A stretch of DNA of 31,850 bases from a virus. Shown here in pieces: positions 1-7,647 of the stretch. A model generated the notes under the pieces. That model was not told where the DNA came from. It made no database searches and worked only from the letters and a program-made list of their open reading frames with translations. The position numbers were made by a program, and so were the translations under genes. The stretch is from positions 1 through 31,850 of IMG/VR virus record IMGVR_UViG_3300042382_000363; one strand, 5' to 3'. The number at the start of each line of letters is the position of its first letter. Position 1 is the first letter of the stretch.

Positions 1-2
1 CA

Positions 3-149
3 ACTGACGAATATTATATCACACATAGATTTACAACTGAACACACATCACAAGTTGGTAGATTTGAGGGTAAGATAACGATTACATTTGATAATGGAAA
101 TATTCTTATCCTACCCGTTAAAGAAAAATTATACATCAATATTTTTTAA
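3..149 (+). CDS. C-terminal end of an unrecognised phage protein (cut by the window edge)
   Basis: An open frame enters from the left edge and stops with TAA at 147-149. The visible 48 residues include the stretch GRFEGKITITFDNGNILI and end in LYINIF. This alternating hydrophobic pattern suggests a beta-rich C-terminal domain. I do not recognise the family. It lies 90 bp upstream of the polymerase gene on the same strand. No hairpin terminator follows it, only a C5T7 run near 153-165, so transcription could continue into the polymerase gene. Confidence 0.55.
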   Translation, partial: TDEYYITHRFTTEHTSQVGRFEGKITITFDNGNILILPVKEKLYINIF

Positions 150-193
150 TACCCCCTTTTTTTCTTATACTTATTAATGTAAACAAGGCAAAC

Positions 194-207
194 TGTGGTT
201 TTCCACA
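194..207 (+). promoter_or_regulatory. Small hairpin in the DNA polymerase leader
   Basis: TGTGG (194-198) and CCACA (203-207) form a perfect 5-bp stem with a TTTT loop, 32 bases before the polymerase ATG. In T4, gp43 represses its own translation by binding a leader hairpin. A similar role here is only an analogy, because this stem is short and does not overlap the start region. Confidence 0.25.
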
Positions 208-239
208 AGCTAATACGTCACATTAAAAAAATATAAAAC

Positions 240-3137
240 ATGAAAGAGGTTATCTCTCAGGAAGTTATTGAAGGCTTCCTCAATGGTGGCGACGATGAAA
301 TGTATATCGTCGGAGTTGAATACGACTATCCCACAAATACAATCTACAAAATTATTCAAGATCCTGAACAAGGGAAAATCGTTAAACCTGATACATTTAC
401 ACCGTTCTTATGGGTAGGTGATTTGACAGGTATGAATTTCTATGGAGATTCAAAGGCAATGCAGAAAAAACGTATGGGTGAATTTGGTATCCTAATTGAA
501 AAGTTGGATACTCACGGCAACGAACGTTTAGAAAATGGTATGACTCATATTGTTAGAAGTATTAAATCTTATACGGATTTGGTATCGTTCTTTAGGATGG
601 GTGGATTAAATCCATGGGATGAAAAGTGTAGACATTTGTTTACTATCTTAAACCCTGTAGAACAATATCTTATACAGAAGAAAAAAAGATTGTTTAAGGG
701 TATTGATGATTACGGTGGAGTTAATAGATTTGTATTTGATATTGAAACCACAGGTCTTGATCCTGAGACTTGTGTCATTATATTAATTGGAGTTAAGGAC
801 AACCGTGGTATGAATGAAACAATAGCAGCATTTGGTGAAGACGGTGAGAAGAAATGTATAGAAAGATTTTTCAAATACATTAAAGATTTAAAACCAACCA
901 TTGTTGCAGGTTATAACTCAGCGTTCTTTGACTGGCCGTTTATATTAAAACGTGCAGAAATTCTTGGTGTTGATGTTGATGGTTTAACACAAATATTCAC
1001 AACGCAAGGAATGAAAGAGAAAGAAGGAATGTTAAAACTTGCAAATGAAATTGAACCATATAAACAACACGTTATATGGGGTTTCAATATTATTGATATT
1101 GCCCATTCTGTAAGACGTGCTCAGGCAATTAATAGTGAAATTAAAAGTTGGGGATTGAAATATATTACAACATATTTGGAGAAAGAAAAACCTAATCGTG
1201 TATACGTAGATGGTTCAAAGATTTCCAAAATATATCTTGATAACGAAAGTTATTATGTAAATCCAAAGACAGGTGGATACAAACAAATTGGAGAACCTGG
1301 TACAGAAAATTTAACACAAAAATATCCAGGTAAGTTTGAAATATGGACAGGAAGAAAAATTGTGGAACAATATCTTGATGATGACTTGTATGAAACTATG
1401 GTTGTAGATGATAGTTTCTCTCAATCAACGTTCTTACTTTCTAAATTGGTTCCTACCACGTATGAAAGAATTGCAACTATGGGAACTGCAACACTGTGGA
1501 AAATTATCATGTTAGCGTGGTCATACGAACACAACTTGGCAATACCAGCAAAAGATGAGAAACGTGCTTTCACAGGTGGATTATCTCGTTTATTAAATGT
1601 GGGATACGCAAAGAACATTGTTAAGTTTGACTACTCATCACTCTATCCATCAATTCAATTAGTATATGATGTGTTTCCTGATTGTGATGTTATGGGAGTT
1701 CAAAAATCAATGTTAAAATATTTCAGAAACATTCGTATTAAATATAAAAACTTAGCGGGTGAATTAAAGAATAGTGATCCTGTTATGTCTGAGGTATATG
1801 ATCGTAAACAATTACCAATTAAGATTTTTATCAACGCATATTTCGGTAGTTTATCCGCACCACACGTATTCCCTTGGGGTGAAATGAATTCAGGTGAAAC
1901 CATTACTTGTATTGGTCGTCAGTGTTTACGTATGATGATTATGTTCTATATGAAGAAGGGTTATAAACCTCTAGTAATGGATACAGATGGTGTGAACTTT
2001 GAAACACCCGATAGTGCAAAGGATGCAATATATGTTGGTAAAGGATTAAATGAATTAGTTACAGAAGGAAAAGAATATGTAGGTATTGAAGCACATACTG
2101 CGGAGTTCAATGATATATTCATGAGAGGTGAAATGGGTTTAGATATTGACTATGTTGCACCGGCTTGTATTAATGTTTCTCGTAAGAACTACATTATTAA
2201 AATGATGAAGAAAGGAAAAGAGAAAATTAAACTAACAGGTAATACAATTAAATCTAAAAAATTACAAACATATATTGTTGAGTTCTTGGATGAAGGATTA
2301 AAGTATTTGTTAAATGGTGATGGACATTCTTTCGTAGAATTATATTACGATTATGTAACAAAGATTTATGAAAAAGAAATTCCATTATCAAAGATAGCAA
2401 ATAAAGCACGTGTTAAACAAAGTGTTAATGAATATAAAAAGTATGTTACTAAAACTACTAAAGCTGGTTCATTAATGTCTCGTCAAGCACATATGGAATT
2501 AATTATGAATAGTGATTATCCTGCGGGTTTAGGTGATACAATTTATTATGTTAATAATGGTTCTAAAAAATCATCAGGTGATGTACAAAAGATTACAAAA
2601 CCAACAAAGAAACAACAAGAAGAATTTACTGCAAAGAATGGTTATCCAATGCCAAATGATTTTATTGAGGTGAACTGTTACATGATTGATGAGAAAGAAA
2701 TACAAAACAATCCTGATTTAAAAGGTGATTATAATGTTCCTCGTTATTTAAATAATTTCAACAAACGTGTTGAACCTTTATTAGTTGTTTTCAATCCGGC
2801 AATTAGAGAAGATATATTAATTGAAGACCCAAAAGACAGACAATACTTTACTAAGTCTCAATGTGATCTTGTTAATGGGTTTCCATTAAAAGAAGAAGGT
2901 CAAGATAAATTAGATGAAGTTATGACACTATCTGATAGTGAAGTAATCTTTTGGAATAGAGTACAAAGAGACCCTTATTTTATGTATGTAGAAAATAGTT
3001 TAGAACTTGCTGACCAATATTGGGTGGAACATAATAGAAAAGTGGTTACACTTCAGGCTGAAAGTACTAAGTCAAATGAAGAAGAGATAATTGAAACCAA
3101 TGGTCACGATTATGCCTTTCATGTAATTGAAAGTTAG
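240..3137 (+). CDS. 43: DNA polymerase, family B, T4 gp43-like
   Basis: This is the replicative DNA polymerase with 3'-5' proofreading. In the 965-residue product the exonuclease motifs are FDIETTGLD (D167, E169), YNSAFFDWPF (D231) and YLDDD (Y378-D382). The polymerase motifs are DYSSLYPS (motif A, D464), K528...NAYFG (motif B, N532) and MDTDG (motif C, D581 and D583). All catalytic acids are present, so the enzyme should be active. It is slightly longer than T4 gp43 (898 aa), and I see no intein or split. The ATG at 240 follows an A-rich leader without a Shine-Dalgarno sequence. The stop codon overlaps the stop of the convergent neck gene by 4 bp (TTAG). The rest of the replication block is some 25 kb downstream, so replication genes are not clustered as one unit. 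Confidence 0.97.
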   Translation: MKEVISQEVIEGFLNGGDDEMYIVGVEYDYPTNTIYKIIQDPEQGKIVKPDTFTPFLWVGDLTGMNFYGDSKAMQKKRMGEFGILIEKLDTHGNERLENGMTHIVRSIKSYTDLVSFFRMGGLNPWDEKCRHLFTILNPVEQYLIQKKKRLFKGIDDYGGVNRFVFDIETTGLDPETCVIILIGVKDNRGMNETIAAFGEDGEKKCIERFFKYIKDLKPTIVAGYNSAFFDWPFILKRAEILGVDVDGLTQIFTTQGMKEKEGMLKLANEIEPYKQHVIWGFNIIDIAHSVRRAQAINSEIKSWGLKYITTYLEKEKPNRVYVDGSKISKIYLDNESYYVNPKTGGYKQIGEPGTENLTQKYPGKFEIWTGRKIVEQYLDDDLYETMVVDDSFSQSTFLLSKLVPTTYERIATMGTATLWKIIMLAWSYEHNLAIPAKDEKRAFTGGLSRLLNVGYAKNIVKFDYSSLYPSIQLVYDVFPDCDVMGVQKSMLKYFRNIRIKYKNLAGELKNSDPVMSEVYDRKQLPIKIFINAYFGSLSAPHVFPWGEMNSGETITCIGRQCLRMMIMFYMKKGYKPLVMDTDGVNFETPDSAKDAIYVGKGLNELVTEGKEYVGIEAHTAEFNDIFMRGEMGLDIDYVAPACINVSRKNYIIKMMKKGKEKIKLTGNTIKSKKLQTYIVEFLDEGLKYLLNGDGHSFVELYYDYVTKIYEKEIPLSKIANKARVKQSVNEYKKYVTKTTKAGSLMSRQAHMELIMNSDYPAGLGDTIYYVNNGSKKSSGDVQKITKPTKKQQEEFTAKNGYPMPNDFIEVNCYMIDEKEIQNNPDLKGDYNVPRYLNNFNKRVEPLLVVFNPAIREDILIEDPKDRQYFTKSQCDLVNGFPLKEEGQDKLDEVMTLSDSEVIFWNRVQRDPYFMYVENSLELADQYWVEHNRKVVTLQAESTKSNEEEIIETNGHDYAFHVIES

Positions 3138-4255
3138 ATTACATTAAATGGTGATGGCATTGCTCTAAACTTAAGTGCCTTATTTAGATTCTCCGCTTCG
3201 CCGGCTTTTCTTTCAAGAAGTTTGTCGGGGCGGAGTCTTTCTAATCTTTGCATTAATTCTTCCACTAATTTCATCTTTTCATCTTTAGCTTCAGTTAGTA
3301 ATGTTGAGTAATCTAATTTAACTGCACTATCTGGAACTTGTAAATCTCCTGAGAATTTACCCCATATTCTTGCTAAACCTTCTTTAGAGTATGCAATCAA
3401 ATACTTTCTAACCCAGTTTTGAGCTGGTTTATTTAAAGATTCCCATGTCATATCTTCCATTTCAACATCCGAAGGTAACTTAATAATATCTTTATTTTTA
3501 GCTAAACAATCATCTCTATCACCATCATTAACATCATAATACCAATACCAAACTTTGAAATTATTAGAAGCAACGTTTGCGAAGTCAAACTTACCACCTG
3601 GTACATTATATAAATGAACCAATTTTTTACCTTCAGGACCTGCGGTAATTCTGTATGTTAATTCACCACCAATAAGTCTATTCTTTAAACTTCTATCTTG
3701 CATTCTCGCTAACAAATCATATGCCGGCATCATAAAATAAGAACCCGCATTACCCATTTGAGCAAATCCACCAATACCACCAAATCCAACACCACCTAAT
3801 CCACCAAATCCACCTAAGAACGGGTCAATAATAGAATCGGTTAATTCTGCACGTGTAAACCATAAAAGTTCATTAATTTCACGACCAGCAGGAACTTCAT
3901 ATGTTTGTTGACCTTTTACAATCGTTATAAAATCCTTTTTCATTTCCCAAGGACCATTCGCCTGTAAACCTACAATCTTTGAATATGAGTAAGTGTATTG
4001 AGTTTCATAATCTAAACTTCTCGTAGTAAACGCTCTTGTTAAAGATTGTGTATCTACGTCTAAACCGGCCAAAGCGGACCATTGTGATTCAATTAACCAA
4101 TCACTTACATATTGTTCATATTCAGAGAGTGAAAGTTCCATAAAGGTATCCATCTGTTCCTCTGTAAGTTCAATTCCACGGACAGGCATACCTAATAGGT
4201 GAAATACCTGTGTATATAATTTATCTTTTTGTTCTTGTGTTATAATTTGAGCCAT
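3134..4255 (-). CDS. 13: Neck protein, T4 gp13-like
   Basis: This is probably the head-tail connector (neck) protein that joins the portal end of the capsid to the tail. The 373-aa product resembles T4 gp13 at both ends: an N-terminal LLGMPVRGIELTEEQMD segment, and a C-terminal part with WVRKYLIAYSKE, a helical EAKDEKMKLVEELMQRLERL stretch and a final PSPFNVI, like the gp13 end PPFGILVG. A glycine-rich loop (GGFGGLGGVGFGGIGGF) lies near residues 150-168. An ATG also exists at 4282, but its first codons would lie inside the TATTTATA octamer. The ATG at 4255 sits 15 bases beyond the octamer and gives a typical start, so I chose it. In T4, gene 13 lies next to 14 and 15. Here it is on the opposite strand and separated from them by two genes. 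Confidence 0.75.
   Translation of the reverse strand: MAQIITQEQKDKLYTQVFHLLGMPVRGIELTEEQMDTFMELSLSEYEQYVSDWLIESQWSALAGLDVDTQSLTRAFTTRSLDYETQYTYSYSKIVGLQANGPWEMKKDFITIVKGQQTYEVPAGREINELLWFTRAELTDSIIDPFLGGFGGLGGVGFGGIGGFAQMGNAGSYFMMPAYDLLARMQDRSLKNRLIGGELTYRITAGPEGKKLVHLYNVPGGKFDFANVASNNFKVWYWYYDVNDGDRDDCLAKNKDIIKLPSDVEMEDMTWESLNKPAQNWVRKYLIAYSKEGLARIWGKFSGDLQVPDSAVKLDYSTLLTEAKDEKMKLVEELMQRLERLRPDKLLERKAGEAENLNKALKFRAMPSPFNVI
3191..3235 (+). terminator. Possible terminator or structured element 3' of the polymerase gene
   Basis: CTCCGCTTCG (3191-3200) can pair with CGGGGCGGAG (3226-3235) over 10 positions, two of them G-U on the plus-strand RNA. A nested TTCTT/AAGAA hairpin lies at 3208-3219. 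TCTTTCT follows the outer stem. It lies about 55 bases past the polymerase stop, inside the 3' end of the convergent neck gene, and is strikingly GC-rich for this DNA. Termination of polymerase transcripts is an inference. Confidence 0.35.
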
Positions 4256-4270
4256 AATTTGGTATATTAC

Positions 4271-4278
4271 TATAAATA
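4271..4278 (-). promoter_or_regulatory. Late-promoter-like octamer between divergent genes
   Basis: On the minus strand this reads TATTTATA in the context GATATTTATAG, 15 bases before the neck gene start at 4255. On the plus strand the same bases read TATAAATA, exactly 15 bases before the nuclease-like gene at 4294. It probably drives the neck gene. Activity toward the plus strand is possible but uncertain. Confidence 0.5.
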
Positions 4279-4293
4279 TCATATATTTGTGTT

Positions 4294-5346
4294 ATGGATA
4301 TACTAACCTCACATATCAGAAAATATGAATATGATTATTTTAAAGGTTTATTAAGTGGAGACTTTAAAAAATTATATAAAACAAAATGTAATTATGTTTT
4401 TAAAAAAAAGGGTATAGAATTAGGGATTTGGGGATTTTGGTACAAAAACGGAAATTATGGAATTGTTGAATATGATGGAAACACTCCTATTTCTTGGTGT
4501 TGGAGAAATACTCCAAATACACATCCATATTGTTTTCATGATTTCTATTACCTTTTTTATGATTCAACAGGTATTGAATTGGATTTTAACAATAAGGAAA
4601 AATGGGAAGATAATTTGAATATTCTTTTTAAATTTGTTGAACAAAATTTTGAGTTATATTTTACAACTAATATTGATACGAAATATTTTTATCATTTTTG
4701 GTTTAGATGTAATGAATCTTGGACAAAAGGTCAATTAACTATTATCGCTTTAATGTATAAAATAAAAAAGTTATTTAGTGATTACAAAATAACTCATATG
4801 GATTTTGCATTAGAAAGAGGTGACCCAAATGATTTTATTGGTATTGATGTAATGTTGACTGCAGTAACAAAAGACATTTATAAAAGAAAAGAAATAATCA
4901 AAATTCAAGTTAAAGGTGGTAAAGTAATTGATAAATCAGAAAACGGTTATTTAATAAAGGGTGCTGCTAATGATTTAAAAGCCGGTGTACATTATTGGTG
5001 TTATGTAGATATAAATGATAATCAAACTGAAATAATATTATTTGAAAATTTAAAACCATATATTAGTAGAGTTGGTTATAATATATTGTTTAAAAAAGAA
5101 ATAACACATCCAATAATAATCAAAGAATCAATTATGGTTGCAGAAAAACTAAATGAAATAGCAAAATATTGTTTTCAAAATAAAATATTAATTGAAATTG
5201 AACATTTACCTGGTTCTATAAATGAAATAATAATTCACTCTCAACCAGAAAAAATGATTAACATTAAAATTGCCGATTTTAAAGATAGTCAATTAGAGCA
5301 ATTAATAATTGATAAATTAAAAGAATTAAAGGAGACTTTTAAGTAG
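4294..5346 (+). CDS. Putative PD-(D/E)xK-superfamily nuclease
   Basis: This 350-aa protein carries a likely restriction-endonuclease-fold signature: E174 in ALERGDPNDF, D185 in FIGIDVMLT, and Q205-V-K207 in IIKIQVKGGK. The spacing and the Q-x-K variant match nucleases in which IQVK replaces the usual E-x-K. A following WCYVDI...EIILF segment fits the next core strand. The N-terminal half is rich in W, Y and F and is not recognised. The gene is extremely AT-rich and is the only plus-strand gene between two minus-strand genes. It overlaps the helicase gene end by 21 bp (tail to tail). This context suggests an inserted cargo gene (moron), perhaps for defence, competition or DNA processing. The nuclease call rests on motif reading only; the target is unknown. 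Confidence 0.55.
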   Translation: MDILTSHIRKYEYDYFKGLLSGDFKKLYKTKCNYVFKKKGIELGIWGFWYKNGNYGIVEYDGNTPISWCWRNTPNTHPYCFHDFYYLFYDSTGIELDFNNKEKWEDNLNILFKFVEQNFELYFTTNIDTKYFYHFWFRCNESWTKGQLTIIALMYKIKKLFSDYKITHMDFALERGDPNDFIGIDVMLTAVTKDIYKRKEIIKIQVKGGKVIDKSENGYLIKGAANDLKAGVHYWCYVDINDNQTEIILFENLKPYISRVGYNILFKKEITHPIIIKESIMVAEKLNEIAKYCFQNKILIEIEHLPGSINEIIIHSQPEKMINIKIADFKDSQLEQLIIDKLKELKETFK

Positions 5347-7077
5347 GTCTTTACTGAACGATTCGGAGTATTCTCCGTCACCCATCACTTGGTCAATTAC
5401 ATTCTTTTTCTTTTGTAATATATTGTAGATTACCTTTTCAATTGTATTTTCAAATACAGGATAATAAACTAAAACACTATTCTTTTGTCCGTAACGATAA
5501 GCTCTATCTTCACCTTGTGAATGGTCTGCAGGTACAAATGATAAGTCATTCATAATAACAACTTCTGCTGCGGTTAATGTAATACCAACACCCGCAGCTT
5601 TAATGTTACCAATAAAAACTTTTATCTTATCGTCCGTTTGAAACCTATCAACATTTTCTTGTCGTTTATCTTTATTCATACGACCATCAAGTGTTACAGA
5701 ATTCTTTTTATATTTGTCATGTAACATATCAAGTGTCATAGTAAAGTTTGTTAATACAATAACTTTCTTTCCTTGTTCCAAACATTTATCTATTAATTCA
5801 CAAGTGTATGGAATTTTTTCGTAAGATATAAGTTGTCTAATTTTCATTAAACGATTTAATGTAACACTAATCGTCTCATCATTTTTCTTATCGTTACTTA
5901 TACGTGTAAATTCTTCCAACTCTTCATCGTACATCTTACTTGTCAATTCAACAAACACAGGTGTTACAATTTTTTCAGGTAAATCAAGAATATCGGTTTT
6001 CATTCTACGAAGAACATATGATTTAGTTCTTTCACGAAGTTCATCTAAATTACTTGCACCACTTGTATTCCATACTTTTCTATTACCTACCGTGAATTGA
6101 TATCCTTTACAGTATCTACGAACATATGATTGCCAATTCAATGTTAAAGGTGAATCAACAATTTTTAATAAATTAAAATAGTTGATTGGTCTTGATGTCA
6201 TTGGTGTTCCAGTTAATAACCAAACTTTAGGAATTTTTTCTAATACGTCATTTAATAAACGAGTTCTGTTTGCGGTAGTATTTGAAACGTAATGTGCTTC
6301 ATCCACAATTGCTAAATCAAATCCTTCATTAACTAATAATTTATAATCATCACTATCTTCACTCTTATCTGTTGTATGATAATTTTTAATGATATCATAA
6401 TTGATAATATAGAAATCAAACGTAGAACCCCATTTACGACCTTCAACTATTAACACACGTCTATCTGAGTAATTTGAAATTTCTCTTTGCCAGTTGATTT
6501 TAAGTGACGCTGGACATACAATTAAAACTTTCTTAGCTCCACTCTCTATTGCACCGATTACTGCGGAGGTTGTTTTACCTAAACCCATATCATCAGCCAA
6601 TATAAACTTATCGTTAGCTAATAATTTCTCAATAGCAACTTTTTGATGTTCCATTGGTGGTCTAACATCATATGGACTATAATCAATAACACGATTTAAT
6701 TTCTTTTCTTCTTGAACAATTGCGGCTTTAGGTAACCACATTGCACTCAATTGGTCACTATCTAAAACTTTACCCCATATATGGAATGCTTTATCTGAAT
6801 CACATAATAATTTTTCACACCAAATACTTTCAGGTGGTTTAGGAAGAAATCTCTCCTCCATAATCTTTTCAGCAAACGTAGATACAATATTAATATATTT
6901 TCTTGCAACCTTAGGAACAACATCTTTATATTTCATAACGTGTTCAGATTGGGGACGAGTCAATTTAAAGTTTTTAACTTCGGTAAATTTTCTCTTCCAA
7001 TCAAGAAACTGATTATTGGAACCTTCGTAGTTTAATAATATTTCTCTAGCCTCAATTTCGGGTATTTTATTTTCCAT
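5326..7077 (-). CDS. SNF2-family DNA helicase/translocase
   Basis: This is a superfamily-2 ATP-dependent DNA translocase of the SNF2 type. In the 583-aa product (from ATG 7077) motif I is ADDMGLGKTT (K168), motif II is VDEAH (D259-H262), motif III is LLTGTPM (288-293), and motif VI is QGEDRAYRYGQ (521-531, arginines 525 and 528). The GQ-rich motif VI and the DMGLGKT sequence are SNF2 hallmarks. T4 carries UvsW, a different SF2 helicase that remodels forks and branched DNA. A similar role here is an inference. The frame is open further upstream to a TTG (7083), but the ATG at 7077 is the natural start. It is transcribed away from the gp14-like gene, with 56 bp between them. Confidence 0.9.
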   Translation of the reverse strand: MENKIPEIEAREILLNYEGSNNQFLDWKRKFTEVKNFKLTRPQSEHVMKYKDVVPKVARKYINIVSTFAEKIMEERFLPKPPESIWCEKLLCDSDKAFHIWGKVLDSDQLSAMWLPKAAIVQEEKKLNRVIDYSPYDVRPPMEHQKVAIEKLLANDKFILADDMGLGKTTSAVIGAIESGAKKVLIVCPASLKINWQREISNYSDRRVLIVEGRKWGSTFDFYIINYDIIKNYHTTDKSEDSDDYKLLVNEGFDLAIVDEAHYVSNTTANRTRLLNDVLEKIPKVWLLTGTPMTSRPINYFNLLKIVDSPLTLNWQSYVRRYCKGYQFTVGNRKVWNTSGASNLDELRERTKSYVLRRMKTDILDLPEKIVTPVFVELTSKMYDEELEEFTRISNDKKNDETISVTLNRLMKIRQLISYEKIPYTCELIDKCLEQGKKVIVLTNFTMTLDMLHDKYKKNSVTLDGRMNKDKRQENVDRFQTDDKIKVFIGNIKAAGVGITLTAAEVVIMNDLSFVPADHSQGEDRAYRYGQKNSVLVYYPVFENTIEKVIYNILQKKKNVIDQVMGDGEYSESFSKDLLKSLL

Positions 7078-7120
7078 ACACAATATATATAATATAACTA
7101 AATAGATTGTAAGATTAAAC

Positions 7121-7128
7121 TATTTATA
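7121..7128 (+). promoter_or_regulatory. Late-promoter-like octamer TATTTATA
   Basis: TATTTATAAG lies only 5 bases before the ATG at 7134. If transcription starts about 6 bases past the octamer, as for T4 late promoters, the mRNA would begin at the start codon and be leaderless. No -35 element is evident. Confidence 0.55.
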
Positions 7129-7133
7129 AGGAT

Positions 7134-7646
7134 ATGAATAACAAATTACCTATCACCAGATTAAGTAAATTCTTCTCACAAGACGATTTTGATATCAATA
7201 TTCAAATGGGTCAGGAGTATTTACACGGGGATTTGAATATGAAATTAGTCTTATATCGTGTTGATAGAAGTAAGAGTGATACCGATTCTGTTTATGCGGA
7301 GGCGGGTAATGGGGAAATTAAGTACTATCCTCCAATTGAGTTCAATGGATTGGTTAAAATAGATGAACCTAAAAATTCATCGTATAAGTCGGGTTTATTA
7401 AGGTATAACGAACCAGGTAATTTAATGATATCTGTTTATATAACACATTTAGAAGAATTAAAAATAGATATAAAATATGGTGATTATATAGGTTACCAAG
7501 ATTCTGAAGATAAAGTTAGATATTATAATGTCACAAACGACGGTAAGGTAACTTCAGATAATAAACATAAAATGTTTGGTTTTAAACCACACTATAGAAC
7601 AATAATTTGTGCACCTGTTCAAGAGGGTGAATTTAGAGGAATATAA
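7134..7646 (+). CDS. 14: Probable neck protein, T4 gp14-like
   Basis: This 170-aa protein is probably a head-closure or neck protein. Its pattern resembles T4 gp14 and related connectors: LVLYRVDRSKSDTDSVYAEA near residues 38-57, an acidic central part, then a YGDYIGYQDSEDKVRYYNV segment (about 114-132) of the form GD-x-I-x-Y followed by YYxV, and a C-terminal FGFKPHYRTIICAPV. It is shorter than T4 gp14 (256 aa). The strongest support is order: it precedes a gp15-like gene and the sheath and tube genes, as gene 14 does in T4. Its stop is 1 bp before the next start, indicating co-expression. A different head-tail adaptor role cannot be excluded. Confidence 0.5.
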   Translation: MNNKLPITRLSKFFSQDDFDINIQMGQEYLHGDLNMKLVLYRVDRSKSDTDSVYAEAGNGEIKYYPPIEFNGLVKIDEPKNSSYKSGLLRYNEPGNLMISVYITHLEELKIDIKYGDYIGYQDSEDKVRYYNVTNDGKVTSDNKHKMFGFKPHYRTIICAPVQEGEFRGI

Positions 7647-7647
7647 T

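Noticed and set aside
153-165. C5T7 run after the first partial gene as a terminator
   Set aside because: There is no G-rich partner to form a stem before the T-run.
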